This document shows positions 24,401 through 35,229 of a DNA stretch of 64,000 nt, one piece after another. The position numbers were made by a program, and so were the translations under genes. Every line of letters begins with the position of its first letter. Position 1 is the first letter of the stretch. Origin of the DNA: Hygrophila difformis (Eukaryota; Streptophyta; Magnoliopsida; Lamiales; Acanthaceae); the NCBI GenBank assembly GCA_030278955.1, contig JAOANR010000004.1, positions 16,542,428 to 16,606,427 of the forward strand. Direction: 5' to 3'. The notes beneath the pieces were generated by a model. That model saw only the letters and a list, made by a program, of their open reading frames with translations. It did not search any database and had not been told where the DNA came from.

Positions 24401-25100
24401 ACGTCGGGCAGCGGCGGACAGTGTCCAGTCAGGGAGGGCGTCAGACGTAGGGGAGGCGGCGTCGGAAGAGGGATCCGAGTCTGGCAGAGGGCTCCGAGAA
24501 ATTTCAATTAGGGCTTGCCCACGAACGGAGGCCCGATGAAGAGTAAGGAATAAAAGGGCAGAGCAGCAGCGGAGGACGGCGGAGTCGGGCACGAGCTACG
24601 TTTTGAAGAGAGTGTTGTTTCGGAGCAGCAACGGCGGAGGCGAGTACGGAGAACACTGGAAAAGGTTGAGAGCCACACCTTGCGTACCTACGAAAAATGG
24701 AGATAGGTTAGGGATAGGTTAGGGCAAATCAAAATGAAGGGATGAAGACGTAGGAAAGAAAGAAAAGCCAATGCACGAACGACTGGGAACAGAGGCGGAG
24801 TGAGCTATCGATCCTGCGATGGCTGGGCAAGGCAGGGAATACCGTGAGGCACTGATGGGGAACAACGGAGACGAAGTGAGGAATTCGTCGTGGGATTTTA
24901 GGGCAAAGGAAACAGAATGACGGATAAAGTGAAATGAGATGGAAATGTGGGAGGCAGGAATCGATGTCGAGATAAATAAAATGAAGAGACAAATGATGTT
25001 GTGATCGAACGGTCACAATTCCAATTTAATTTCTGATCCAACGGTCGACATTGTAATTGGAGTTGGGAAGGATGCGGAAGTACTCCTCTTATATAGTAGT
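21480..25100. other. Rest of Helitron 1: introns or UTR, MITE end, GC-rich block
   Basis: No further exon could be assigned. At 23,508 a GGCCCTGTTTGGCAAAA motif matches in inverted form the end of a MITE at 52,374, but no partner end was seen here. About 23,340-23,470 and 24,340-24,660 are GC-rich relative to their surroundings and resemble 5' UTR/promoter DNA of captured genes. The latter has overlapping open frames on both strands (for example a 100-codon minus-strand frame, 24,290-24,592) without conserved motifs. Confidence 0.35.
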
Positions 25101-25139
25101 AGTAGAAGTAGAAGTAGATAGATAGATATAGATATATAG

Positions 25140-25186
25140 ATAGATATATATCCAAATAATATAGATATATATATATCCAAATAATA
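25140..25186. repeat. Copia leader remnant between the two Helitron 5' ends
   Basis: Two copies of ATATCCAAATAATAT in TA-rich DNA match the leader pieces at 17,155 and 31,495. It is what would remain between two Helitrons inserted a short distance apart in the same AT-rich target. Confidence 0.55.
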
Positions 25187-25199
25187 TCTAATATATATA

Positions 25200-26648
25200 A
25201 ATGCCTTACCAATTGCTACAGTACTCCAACTGCTACAGTACTCCGATTGCTTAATTTGTTATTTCTTCGTTGCCAATTTCCCCAAATGCTGTTCTTGGAT
25301 GTTCCCTTCCTTTCCCCGCTTCTTTCGACACCTCCTTCCGGGGCACCGACAGATCGCCCTCTGGTTCTCCGTCGTCCGCTGTGTGTGGAGCATCTACGGC
25401 TGTGCGCATCCGCTCCTCCCCGCCGCGCATCCGTCGGGTGTCCGTGAGACGCCGCTTCGCTGCTGCCCGTCGCCCCGCTCGCGTCACAATGTCTGCCGTC
25501 GCGCCACGGCCCATTCCCCGCATGCGCCGCCGCCACTCGCTGGCTCCGTATCTGGTCTCTGGTCTTCTGTACGCTTCATAGCTTTCTCAAGTCTTAACCC
25601 TAATGCCCCATTACGCTGTGCCATCGTTCCATTCTCTGCTTCCATTATCCTCCTCTCCTCTCTGCCGATATCTTCGTACGCTCTCCCTCGGACCCCCCAA
25701 GCTCTTCGCCCATCACAGACGTTGTAGTTCTTGGTCAATCGCAGGCCCGCTGATTCGCAGCTCCGGGCGCCGCGCCTGTCTCAGCTCGCACCACGGTAAG
25801 AATTTTCTTCGGGCTTGTTTAGGTTTCAATTTAGCTGCATGTCCATTGAATTGAAATTTTAAGGATTCCTTTTAGATTCAGGTTTGTGGCCTTTCGTTCC
25901 CTTTCGATACCGCCGCCGTCACCCTCCACCCTCGCCGCCGCACCTGCACCATTCCAGCTCGGCCAAAAGCCAGCCCCCATGCACGATTTGTCGCACACTT
26001 TCTGAACAAGGCAAATGTTGCTTCCTGGACTCCCTCCACCACATCTTTGATTTAACTTCAAATCTGATTTTTTGGGCTTCAGATTGTTTAAGTTTGCTCG
26101 TCCGTTGTGCAGGCTTCGGTAGGGTGATTTTGAGGTTGTGTAGAAGGATGTATTTTTGGTTCAATTGGGGACTTTGCCTTTGATGGAGTGCAGCGAGGTG
26201 CGGTGAAAGTTTGTATTCTTTTTCCATTCTTTAATTGGGTTTTGCTGATTTTAATTGTCCTTCTTGATTTATTGAGCAGTGATTGTGCTGATTTTTATAT
26301 GGATCAATAATTGCTTATGCTCTTCTTTTTATTATCTGTTTCATTCCAGCAGCCTTGGGCAATTTGGTTTTTTTAGGCTATTTGGTGATACTCTGAAAAT
26401 TTAGCGGGTGGAATGACTATGATCAGCAAAACTAGGATTATGTTGGAGGGACTGTTGAGGGAATGCTCATTCAAATGGTTGAATAGAAGGCCGGACATCT
26501 TTGATGATGCGAATGAGGAAATGGAACTATAGCCATCAACTGGAAAGAACTGGTTGCCTCAGCTATTTCCTGCAGCCAATGTTGTTGTCCGGAGATGGTG
26601 AGATGCTCACAGTTAGTTTATTGCTATAAACAAATCCTTGTCTTGCAG
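25200..26648 (+). other. GC-rich start of the cargo in Helitron 2
   Basis: Positions 25,270-25,800 are GC-rich with frames open on both strands, each encoding Arg/Pro/Ser-rich sequence with no conserved motif. This resembles a captured promoter/5' UTR and first exon. From 25,860 to 26,640 the DNA is T-rich and intron-like. Confidence 0.3.
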
Positions 26649-26767
26649 GTTCCTTCTGTAGACTGGTATTGTGCATACTGTTCATGCAAATTCTGTGACG
26701 AATGATGGTGATGATGACTGCAACTTATTCTCTGAGTCTTTAACATGTAGTTCATGTGAGGAGAAAT
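26649..26767 (+). pseudogene. PHD-finger exon of an IDM1-like protein, frameshifted
   Basis: An exon bounded by TTGCAG (ends 26,648) and GTAGGT (26,768) encodes VDWYCAYCSCKFC and then, in another frame, DDDCNLFSESLTCSSCEEK. This spacing of CxxC pairs, with DW.C.YC.CKFC followed by LTC..CEEKY, is characteristic of the PHD region of plant PHD/GNAT nuclear proteins of the INCREASED DNA METHYLATION 1 type, which read histone H3. A frameshift lies just after CKFC. No acetyltransferase exon was found nearby. It is an isolated fragment. Confidence 0.62.
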
Positions 26768-27386
26768 GTAGGTTTCAAACTTTTTGTTGATTGTCTGATG
26801 ATCCTGTAATTACGACATCTATAAATTTTTGCACCACGTATTCACAATCTTTTGGTTTTTTTAGGTTTACAGTATAATGTGTTGAGGTCCTGTCTCATTT
26901 ATTCTTATGCTTTTAGGTTTCGTGTGGTTCTTGCCATTGTTCATTCTTCTTTGAAGCCACAAAATGATAGTGAGGCATAAAAACCTTCTATGATAATACT
27001 TGGCATATCAGCGACCGGTTTTGGTTTGACAGGCAAACTTAGAACTTACGATTTCTTTTCCAAATTTTCAGTGAACTTCTAGCTATAACTGGCATAATTT
27101 ATGTGTGTGCTTGTCCCATTTTTTACTTCTTACCCTAGGCTGGTTTCTGCCAATGAGAAGTACTGGTGGGCTGGTGGCAAACTTCTTGGTCAGGAACCTT
27201 TTCCTACCATGTTAGAACCGATTGCTGGCCTCAATTCACCTCTTTCTTCGTTTTGTCGTTGTTTCCCTTCAACAGGTTTTGGCTTTTATGCCGTAATTCG
27301 GGTTCTTGGTTTCGGTTTCTTAGGCGAAATCTGTTAAACAGATTTGGTTATTTTAATGTTAGGCAAAATCCTTTATATGTTGGCAG

Positions 27387-27500
27387 GTTCGATCGAAAGC
27401 TGTTGAGATTCGTGTAAAGCATCATAAAGTGTTTGCATCTTTTAATGAGGAGCTTTTTAAAGAGATTACTCAGCTTTTAACATTAGAAAATTGCTGGTAA
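27387..27500 (+). pseudogene. Exon-like segment in Helitron 2, unrecognised
   Basis: After a TTGGCAG acceptor (ends 27,386) a frame reads VRSKAVEIRVKHHKVFASFN and then EELFKEITQLL before TAA at 27,498-27,500. The composition looks like real protein, but I cannot name the family. It lies between the PHD and HMGB1 fragments on the same strand. Confidence 0.35.
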
Positions 27501-27705
27501 TCTCCTTCAATAATATCAGAGTTGACATGTTGGAGAGTTAGAAAATTGCTGGTAATCTCCTTCAAGGGGGAGGGCGTTTCTGCTGCAGGGAGGGGACTGC
27601 GCTGAGAGCTTCAAGGAATTCAAAGCCAACAATATTGGTGATACTTTCAGGATTCTTCTCCAGATGACCGTCGTCCTCTCTTTCGGTGGCAGGACTAGAG
27701 GGGCT

Positions 27706-29526
27706 ATGAAAAAGGAGACTAAAGAAGCCTTGAAGCCTGACGATGATCGGTAAACCATGTTAAGTCATCTTATTACAATATTTGCATTTTGTGTTTTCTG
27801 CTGCTGCCTTTTGTCTCCAGTAGGTTTTGACTCGGGACTGGGGCTTATGTTCTCAAGATTTTTTATTGATTAATAAACTTCTTAATAACGACTATCTCCT
27901 CAATCTCAAATATTTTTTTTGTTATACTGAAATTCTGAAAATATGCATGTGGTTGGTAGTACATTGTGTCGCTTAATATTTGTGATTTCTGTTCAATTAT
28001 TCTTCAGGAAGGTTGGGAAAAGGAAGGCTGCACCGAGCGTGAATAAAAGGAACGCAAAGAAAGAAAAGAACACCATGAAATATCCGGACAAGCCCAAAAG
28101 ACCTCCCAGTGCCTTTTTTGTCTTCCTGTAAGGGTCTATTATTCTTCGCATTCTAGGAATGGTATTAGAGTTTGTATATTTACAGATGTATCATATTTCC
28201 ATGGTTATATCGTAGTGAGGAGTTCCGGAAGACTTAAAAGAAGGAAAATCTTAATGTCAAGGGCGTCTCAGCTGTATGGATTTTTCACTGCTATTGTTTG
28301 CTAATAGTTGATGCTAACACATATATTCAAAGAGTTATAGTTCCCTATGCATTGCCTATAGGTTGGCAAAGCTGGTGGCAAGAAGTGGAAATACATGGCC
28401 CAAGCTGTAAGTACTAAAGGCATCTGATCTAATTCAAAACTATATGATACATATTTCTTGGAGTGTGATTTGTTTGGATTTCTGAATAAGAGAAATGGGA
28501 ACTTCATTTTTATGCAAAATAGTATATGCTCGAATAGAATGTTTTCTTTTGTGTTAATTACTCAATCCATTATCCACATCATTTGGGTGGCAGGAAAAGG
28601 CTCCATATGAAGCTAAAGCTACAAATAAGAAAGCTGAGTACGAGAAAATAATGGATGCCTACAAGAAGAAACAGGTGAAAATGTGCATCTATTTCTTTCT
28701 ATGTTCCTCTGTATTGAGAAGGCTGTTACTTGAGATATGTTTATGTAAGGTTCTCACCACCATCTAATTTGGCAGGGGACCTCTGCTGATGAGGGTAATG
28801 ACGAATCTGAAAGGTCCAGATCCGAAGTTCATGACGAGGATGGGGAGAGTGTACAGGTTGAGTTATACTGTTACCGACTAAACCATAGTTTGGGCCGTGA
28901 TCCTTGCTTATATATATTCATATGTTCACTCTTTTTAGGTTTGGAGAATATTAATTCCTGTCCCGAATTGTGAGGTCGGAATAATAAGTACTTGTCTCTT
29001 CAATTAAGGTCCGATCAATACTCACTTGTTTGTTATTTCAACGCTGCACCTTTTTTTGTGCATTCTATCAAACTTCTTGTTCGCATTGTCATATGGAAAT
29101 TTTAGATGTCGTGGTTTTGTGCTTCATTTCTAAGTGCTTGATTATACCCACTGTCAATATTTCTTTCAACAGCTCAATCAAGTGTCGACATTGGTTTTCT
29201 TATTGAACTAATTATCACACTGGCCACTTGTGACTTGCTTTAGAAGAATGGCATTCATTCTTACATTTGCTTCCTGCGATCCTGCTGCAACAACATTTCC
29301 ACTGGCCGCGGTTGTACTTGGTCCTGCTTTTTCCATAACAACCTCACTCTGTATATAAATGTAATGTTTCTTCTGCAAAGTGCTTTTTCTCTATTTATTT
29401 TCCACATATTTTCCAACCTACAAAATTCAATAACTTGTGTCGACTATGGTTTCAGGAACCTGTGTGTCAACTAAAAAAATTAAATGATTTTAATCATTTT
29501 ATTTTTGCTCTACCTTGCAGGTTTGA
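27706..29526 (+). pseudogene. HMGB1: HMGB1-type HMG-box gene copy with premature stop
   Basis: Exons 27,706-27,749, 28,008-28,127, 28,216-28,273, 28,362-28,406, 28,594-28,674, 28,776-28,856 and 29,521-29,526 have GT-AG borders and consistent phases. They encode a basic N-terminus ([19 protein letters not shown]), the HMG box (PKRPPSAFFVFLEEFRKT... VGKAGGKKWKYMAQAEKAPYE... KAEYEKIMDAY) and a Ser/Glu tail (DESERSRSEVHDED). This matches Arabidopsis HMGB1, a nuclear chromatin protein that bends DNA. TAA at 28,235-28,237 truncates the HMG box after FRKT. The long acidic tail of the family is gone, because the last exon stops after one codon. An upstream in-frame ATG exists at 27,664. It is a captured, inactivated copy. 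Confidence 0.88.
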
Positions 29527-31065
29527 ACAGATTCAATTTAGTTGTGTGATACAGCATATTTGTGGAAGTTCTAGCATCAGCCTATTACAGTGAGTGCCTC
29601 CTGTTTATTGTTGGTGCCATTCTCTTCTTTGCTTCACCAATTTCGCACTATATTCTGTATGGCGTATTCTGTAATGTGTGTTTGCTTCACTCGATCAAGT
29701 CAATTTCATAGGGGGTTTCGCAGTGCCATGGATTTTCAATTGCTTATCTTTTATTGTTCTTGTTCTTGTTTTGACTGGAGGGTATATTGTTGGTGCCATT
29801 CTTTCTTTTTAATTATTGCTTGGCCGCATCTGTGTTTTTTTTCCTTGTCCAAAAAATTGCTTCAGTTGGTGGTTTTTTAGTTATGGGATTATTTTTCTTG
29901 CTTCTTCAGAATACTTGATATAAAATTTTCATAAGCCTTTGCAGAGATAGCATAGGCCTAAGGCATCTTTCCTAAGGCATGTTTTAGTAATGAACCCTTA
30001 GGAAAAATAGCATATTTCCTAAGCCATGTGTTACTTATGGTACCTTAGATGATATAATTCTTACGAAATAAGAATTGGCTTACCATGCCTTAGGAAAAGA
30101 TGCCGTTTCTAGAATTACAAAGCTGCCAACCAATAGCTGTCAACTTTATTCATTGTTTTTCTTTTCATTTTCGTGCACATCAGCTTAATAACTTGTCGTT
30201 TCCAATGTGGATTTAATGTGACCCTCTTTATCTATTAGCAACATATAAATGCTTTTCTTGTAACTTCAATTTGACCCTCTTTATCTAACATCAGGTTTAT
30301 CCTACTTTTGTACTTAATGTGTTGTTTTTTGAAGTTCTTTTGTTCACTGTAGTGACTGCACAATATATATACTGTTCTTCAACTCCTATTCAGTTGCTAT
30401 GAATTGGAAGATGCCTTATTTTCAATCATCTATTGTTTTAGAAGAGACTGGTCCAAAAGGCATGAAATGTATCAATAACTTCCGGTGATAATTGTGTCTG
30501 GAAAATGAGTTAATTATTGCGTGCATATAGAAGATTAGAAATAGCATGCCGTGACTCTTTGAAAGGCATGGAGCACAACACCACAATGAAGCCATAAGTT
30601 TAAAAATTATTTTTTAGTTTGTCTTCTTTCATTTTAAATTGTAACAAGGAATTTTGGTATTGAATAAAACTAACATAACTATAGAAGCCTACATTAAGTC
30701 ACTCCCAAGTCCCAAAAGTCACCAATTTAGCATTCAATATGCAATATACTGCGGCAATTAACAACCTGTCATCAAGCTCAAAGATATCTTTGAGGTCTTC
30801 CAACACTCCCCTGGTTGATGAAGAAGAATTTAAAAAAAAAGATATTGAAGATGAGATAAAGGTTAAGCGTGGAAAAGATTATATTCACTTTAATAATTAG
30901 AAATTGAAATCTTATGGTTAGAACTTATATATCTTTGATATCTATGCAGACTGTTGAATTAATATTTCAGACTTGAAACTTTATATTTGGGTTTTAAATT
31001 TGATTAAGCTTTCTATTAATTTAATTTATAGCCAAACATTCACGCTTTCTTCTGGTTGGTAACAG
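28860..31065 (+). other. Captured intron/3' flank DNA with a foldback MITE
   Basis: Apart from the final HMGB1 codons at 29,521, no gene is seen. At 29,950-30,112 there is a palindromic MITE: AAGGCATCTTTCCTAAGGCA (29,960) pairs with TGCCTTAGGAAAAGATGCC (about 30,086), with an inner palindrome CTTAGGAAA...TTTCCTAAG near 29,998-30,024. A frame around 30,740-30,880 (with SLRSSNTPLVDEEEF) may be a further exon of unknown origin. Confidence 0.4.
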
Positions 31066-31360
31066 CGTATGCCAATCATGGAGACAACAGTCATCCTCGA
31101 AGATGATTTCTCTGGGCTTACAGTATGAATGCCAGCAACTAAGCATTATACATTGTTCATATTCATAGCAGTTCACTTCTTCAGACCAGCAATTGTTTTT
31201 GCCTATGCAGGTCTTGCCTGAGAGCTTCGCAGATTCTCTTCCTGATCGGCTCTGCGATACAACAATCTTTGGGGAGACCTCAAGTGGTCGCCAGACACAA
31301 CACTGTAGCTACCTTTTCTTCATTATGCAATCTGTTATTAAGGCTCACGTCTGTTATTAA
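31066..31360 (+). pseudogene. Two exon-like segments at the 3' end of Helitron 2, unrecognised
   Basis: Exon 31,066-31,122 (RMPIMETTVILEDDFSGLT) and the segment from 31,211 (VLPESFADSLPDRL... TTIFGETSSG) have GT-AG borders and join in phase. The reading frame runs to TAA at 31,358-31,360, about 130 bp before the Helitron terminus. I do not recognise the family. The last part probably reads into non-coding DNA. Confidence 0.4.
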
Positions 31361-31494
31361 GTGTAGCTTTACCTCTCTCCAACCTCAACTTTTCCTTTGT
31401 GCAACATCACCATGAATCACTATTACCGAACAAACAATCACACAATTTCTTCTCAGAGACGCGCGCAACGTAGCGCGCGACACGCGATTTCTAG

Positions 31495-32062
31495 TAGATA
31501 TATATATCCAAATAATATAGATATATATATATATATATAGATATATATATAGATATATATATATATATATATATATACTATTTTGGATATAATCCAATTA
31601 AAGCCTCAACTACAAAATTAATTTTGCTAGTTGGCTTTAACACGTCTTGGCACAATAGCTGCTTTCTTCCAATTTGATGTTTTGTCTCACTCAATTAAAA
31701 TTGAGCAATTAATTTCCACCAACTCAAGGGCCCTACTTCAATAAGTTATTGATTTTGAACACGACAGATCACTTCATTAGTTGGTATGAAGAATTCCACT
31801 TATGCTCACAGTCAGCTCCAGCGGCATATATTGAGCAGATCGGAGCTGCAACAGATCGGCACAACGGCAGGGGCTGAGCAATAGCGGCGGCGGCGCTAGA
31901 GGCAGCTCGGCGGAGGCTGGGCTAGGTGGCAAATGGTTCGCTGGAAAAAGGTTGCATGTGGTGGACAACAACTCCACGGTGGGTAAATTTAATTCTTTTA
32001 ATTTGAGTATTTATACTCAAAATGTTTTGCTCAGAGTTTGGATCACTCAGGCTCTGATACCA
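31495..32062 (-). other. 5' leader of the copia element with primer-binding site
   Basis: This segment lies between Helitron 2 and the 5' LTR. It starts with the TA-rich CCAAATAATATAG...ACTATTTTGGATAT block (31,495-31,597). It ends at the primer-binding site, minus TGGTATCAGAGC at 32,062-32,051, three bases from the LTR. Position 31,880-31,925 is GCG/GGC-rich. Confidence 0.8.
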
Positions 32063-32143
32063 ATTTGTAGATTTTGATATCTCACACACACAAGACACTT
32101 TACACTTTTGATATCTAAAAAGGATAACCAAAAACGGATAGTT

Positions 32144-34608
32144 GTTTATGTAACACCCCGGATTTGATAACCCAGGCCGGGATGCCACCGCCACACCTCC
32201 CTAGCAAGACACGGATTCTCCGAGCTTGCTAAAGAGATGCAAGGCTATCGGTATTGCAAAAAGGTTTAAAAACAAGTCCGGAATTTATTTAAAAATAATA
32301 ATAATAATAATTCATCCACACGTAGCAAAACCGGAAAGTAAAATATCACAGCGGAAATGTAAAGGCGCCGACATGGCCAAAACTCGGGTTATACAGGCCC
32401 GATATGCAAGTGTCAAATAAAGCGATAAAAATAAAGTTTTAAAGTTTTTCTCCCCCAATGCATATGCTCATGCATTATCTCCATACTCTGAAAAGAAAAG
32501 AGAAAACAACAATTTTATCAGTATATAAAAGTAAGTCGATCCTAACATAGCAATAAAGGGGTTTAATTAGATAATTAAAATTTCACTCCTAAACATGCAT
32601 TTACGAATTTAAAAGAAATAATAATTTACTTGTGTACTTGAACATGCATTTAATCCACAATAACAATTTAATCATGATATGAAATTTAAAGACATAATTT
32701 AAAGTCATGCATAAATAAATAAATACTTAAAAATATTAAATCTTTTATTTCCCCGTTACGTAACCATTTCTCAATATTTTGTGTAGCCGGTGATCTGGCG
32801 GCCGCAGCCGTGTCGTAAGTATCTTGTATAGCCGGTGATCCGGCGGCCGCAGCCGTATCTGCCATACCCAGTAACACTCTGGAGCCTCGGAAAATCCATA
32901 CAGACAATCCCGAGAGTGTAGGCCATGTATCTCCCGCCGATTGACGTAATATCTCATCTAAATTCTCTCGTCCATTATAGGCCCGAAGAGAAAGGCTAGA
33001 GGGGCACCCTGCAGAGCACTCACCCTCTACCAAAGTATCTCATGTATCGTTTTAATTTAATGTATCGGAGTTTTTCAAAAGTATAGATGTATCGTATTTC
33101 AAGTCTTTGATCGTTTGTTACGAAATTTCAAAATCTCTCGATTTAAAAGTATCTTGGCGTCACAGTTTACGCCTTTTTAATTTAAAAATTCATTTCGAGT
33201 CCGAAAAATCTGAAAGTATATCAAAAACATCCTAACGAACAACTTTCGTGTTTTAACTTTTTCGAAATAAGTTGAGCAAACATGTCAAAAATTGAGTTTA
33301 TTACACAAGCAGAATTCTGTCCGGACTCAGGTTTGACACAGTTCAAAGTTTCGACTTTTTAACATACCAAATGGACTCCAAAAATTCTGATATTTTATAT
33401 GCACATACTAGACATGATTACCTACAACTTTCATTTAGATTGCAAAGATCAAATCGGACTAGAAAATATAGAAACATGCTCATCACGTTCGAATATGATC
33501 ACTGTCAGTTTTCGAAAAAGTCCTAGTAAAACAGTTTATGTCCGGTGCGATTTGAAATAGCAAACGTTAACGAAAATGGCTGAAATTTTTACACGACCTA
33601 GATTTATGTGTTAGGATTAAAAGTCTAGTTTTGAGTTTCTCGGATTGAATCCTCGAAATATGAGTTTTAGGCCGATTTCAGAAACTGCGCGAGTTGGGGT
33701 TTTAATTTCGGTTTTTACATTTCGTTACATTACGACTATATCGGACGCCCCTAAACCACCCGTATTGATATGGAAGGCTCAACTTACAGTGATTGTGTTC
33801 TTGAGTCGTCCTAGGGTCGCTCGGCTCGTCCAAAAATCCTACGAACGGATCTACGAAACGCAAAGTTCCCGACTTCGGCCACGAATGTATTTGCAATCAA
33901 CGATTCAAGAGTTAGATTGGGGATTTGAAAGGAAAAACGAGATTGAGAACCTGAGATACTACTTACCAATGATCTAAGGACTGTGATCCTTGATCTACAC
34001 GCCTCTACGGTCGTCGTTGGCCGTCGGAAGGTCACCGGAAGTTCGTCGGAAGTTCGTCGGAAAGGTGTTTTGGCTTTGGGAGAGTTTGGGAGTGAAGAGG
34101 GGCTTGGTGACTGATGAAAGGGTGGGGGAGGCAGCCCTAATTCGTCCCTAAAAGCTTTCCCTCGTCCAAAATCTTCTTTCCGTAGTCGGGGGGTTGAATT
34201 ATGGCAAGAAATCGCCGAAAATGCGTCATTTGCACGAATCTGGGGACCTACGCGGAGTTGGCGCGCCAATTGGCCAAACCCCGCCCGGCCAGCGCACGGT
34301 TCCCGCCTGGACTGCGGTCTGGGCGGGTCCGTGCGATCCGATCCGTCGGGTCTTTTCCTCATCTCTTTCGGACTTCTATCCTTCCATGTTTTTGCGCTCG
34401 ATTTTCCGGGTCATTTTCGGATTATGCTTCTCATCATAAGTTTATTCCGATTCCATTTTATTTCATGTGTTCGGGTTCGTCGGGCTCTAAATCGTCGTCT
34501 TTTGATTTCCGTGCATTTCCGATTTTACGGGTTCTCGGAATGAGACTTTCTTTCCTATTGGATTAATTCCCATTTTTGTATCCCAAAATTTTCGGGTATT
34601 ACAGTTTA
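32144..34608 (-). mobile_element. Solo LTR of a Ty3/gypsy element in the copia 5' LTR
   Basis: The 2,455-bp unit 32,149-34,603 runs TGTAACACCCC to GGGTATTACA. It is flanked by perfect 5-bp duplications GTTTA (32,144-32,148; 34,604-34,608). No internal domain is present, so it is a solo LTR left by LTR-LTR recombination. The same family starts at 61,757, and a related but longer LTR occurs at 43,445 and 49,197. Open frames inside (for example a 183-codon minus-strand frame 33,811-34,362) show no retroviral motif and are chance frames. Confidence 0.92.
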
Positions 34609-35229
34609 GCTAAAGCTTGCTTTGTATTTCTTGCTTTGCTTCGCTCTGAGAATTACAATAATCGAAGAACCTATTTATAGAAATGAAAACATACAACAGA
34701 CAATGAACATATGCTAAACTGTTCTTATGAAGACTTCAATACTTTCGGCTCCGGAGATGGGAATTCAACTTGGATGACTTTACTGTTACTTTGATGGCTT
34801 CAACAAATGCGGGATTTGATGTTTATGCCATTTTTTCCAACACATATCAATACCAGACTGTTAACAGTAAAAATCTTGGGGAACCGAATCTTTCTTTTAT
34901 TGAAGAATTTGGGGGAAAGATTACAGGAAAAGTAGAAATAAACTACAGGAATTAAATGAAAACTGTAAAGGAATTGAAAGAAACAACGAAAAGCAGTAAA
35001 ATGCAGGAAAGCTGTGAAGAAAGTAAAATAAAATAAAGGACGCTCTTTGAAGAGTATTGGAGGGTCTCCTCTGCAAGTAGTACTACGTCGCACATATATA
35101 GTGGGTGAGGAGTCTCCAATCTATGACGCTGCATGATCTCTTCTTGATCTGCTTCCTTACGCGGTGCCTCACTCTGATATGTTTCCATAAACGATGGCCT
35201 CTATTCTGATCTCGCTCTGATATGTTTCC

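Larger units (their letters stand above)
17235..25140 (-). mobile_element. Helitron 1 (minus strand) carrying an ICME-like gene fragment
   Basis: On the minus strand the element ends CTAG|T (CTAG 17,238-17,235, next base T). A subterminal hairpin precedes it: GCTGT and ACAGC (17,247-17,251 and 17,259-17,263), about nine bases from the end. The 5' end is only approximate: a TC-start region on the minus strand near 25,105-25,145, followed by TCTACTACTACTATATAAGAGG-type sequence as in plant Helitron 5' ends. There is no target duplication, and the flanks are the split copia leader, as expected for Helitrons. Helicase/Rep genes are absent, so it is non-autonomous. Confidence 0.68.
25187..31494 (+). 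mobile_element. Helitron 2 (plus strand) carrying several gene fragments
   Basis: The 5' end reads A|TCTAATATATATAAATGCC at 25,187. The 3' end is a textbook Helitron terminus: hairpin GCGCGC-AACGTA-GCGCGC (31,461-31,478), then about a dozen bases, then CTAG (31,491-31,494) followed by T. Length is about 6.3 kb. The interior holds exons in the same orientation from at least two different genes (PHD-finger protein, HMGB1), as expected for Helitron capture. No Rep/helicase is present. Confidence 0.75.
12751..34847 (-). mobile_element. Ty1/copia retrotransposon interrupted by two Helitrons and a solo LTR
   Basis: The two LTRs are 12,756-13,072 and 32,066-34,842. After removing the gypsy solo LTR and its TSD copy, the second is 317 bp, exactly the length of the first. 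Both LTRs start TGTAGATTTTG and end TTCCAACA. Target-site duplications CATAT (12,751-12,755; 34,843-34,847) are perfect. A purine-rich tract (minus GGGGGAGTTT) abuts the 3' LTR at 13,073, and a primer-binding site (minus TGGTATCAGAGC, initiator-Met type) lies at 32,051-32,062. Removing the inserts leaves about 5.4 kb, normal for a copia element. The LTRs differ at many positions, on the order of 5-6% by eye. Confidence 0.93.

Noticed and set aside
25216..25854. Six overlapping ORFs of 66-142 codons
   Set aside because: GC-rich DNA with frames open in both directions and no conserved motif; better explained as a captured 5' UTR/promoter.
17235..31494. Ordinary chromosomal gene segment with ICME and HMGB1 genes
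   Set aside because: Both genes are incomplete and damaged. The segment is bounded by Helitron termini and by split pieces of a copia leader whose LTRs and TSD lie outside it.
33811..34362. 183-codon minus-strand ORF in the solo LTR
   Set aside because: It lies wholly inside an LTR, has no retroviral or cellular domain that I recognise, and overlapping frames on the other strand are equally open.
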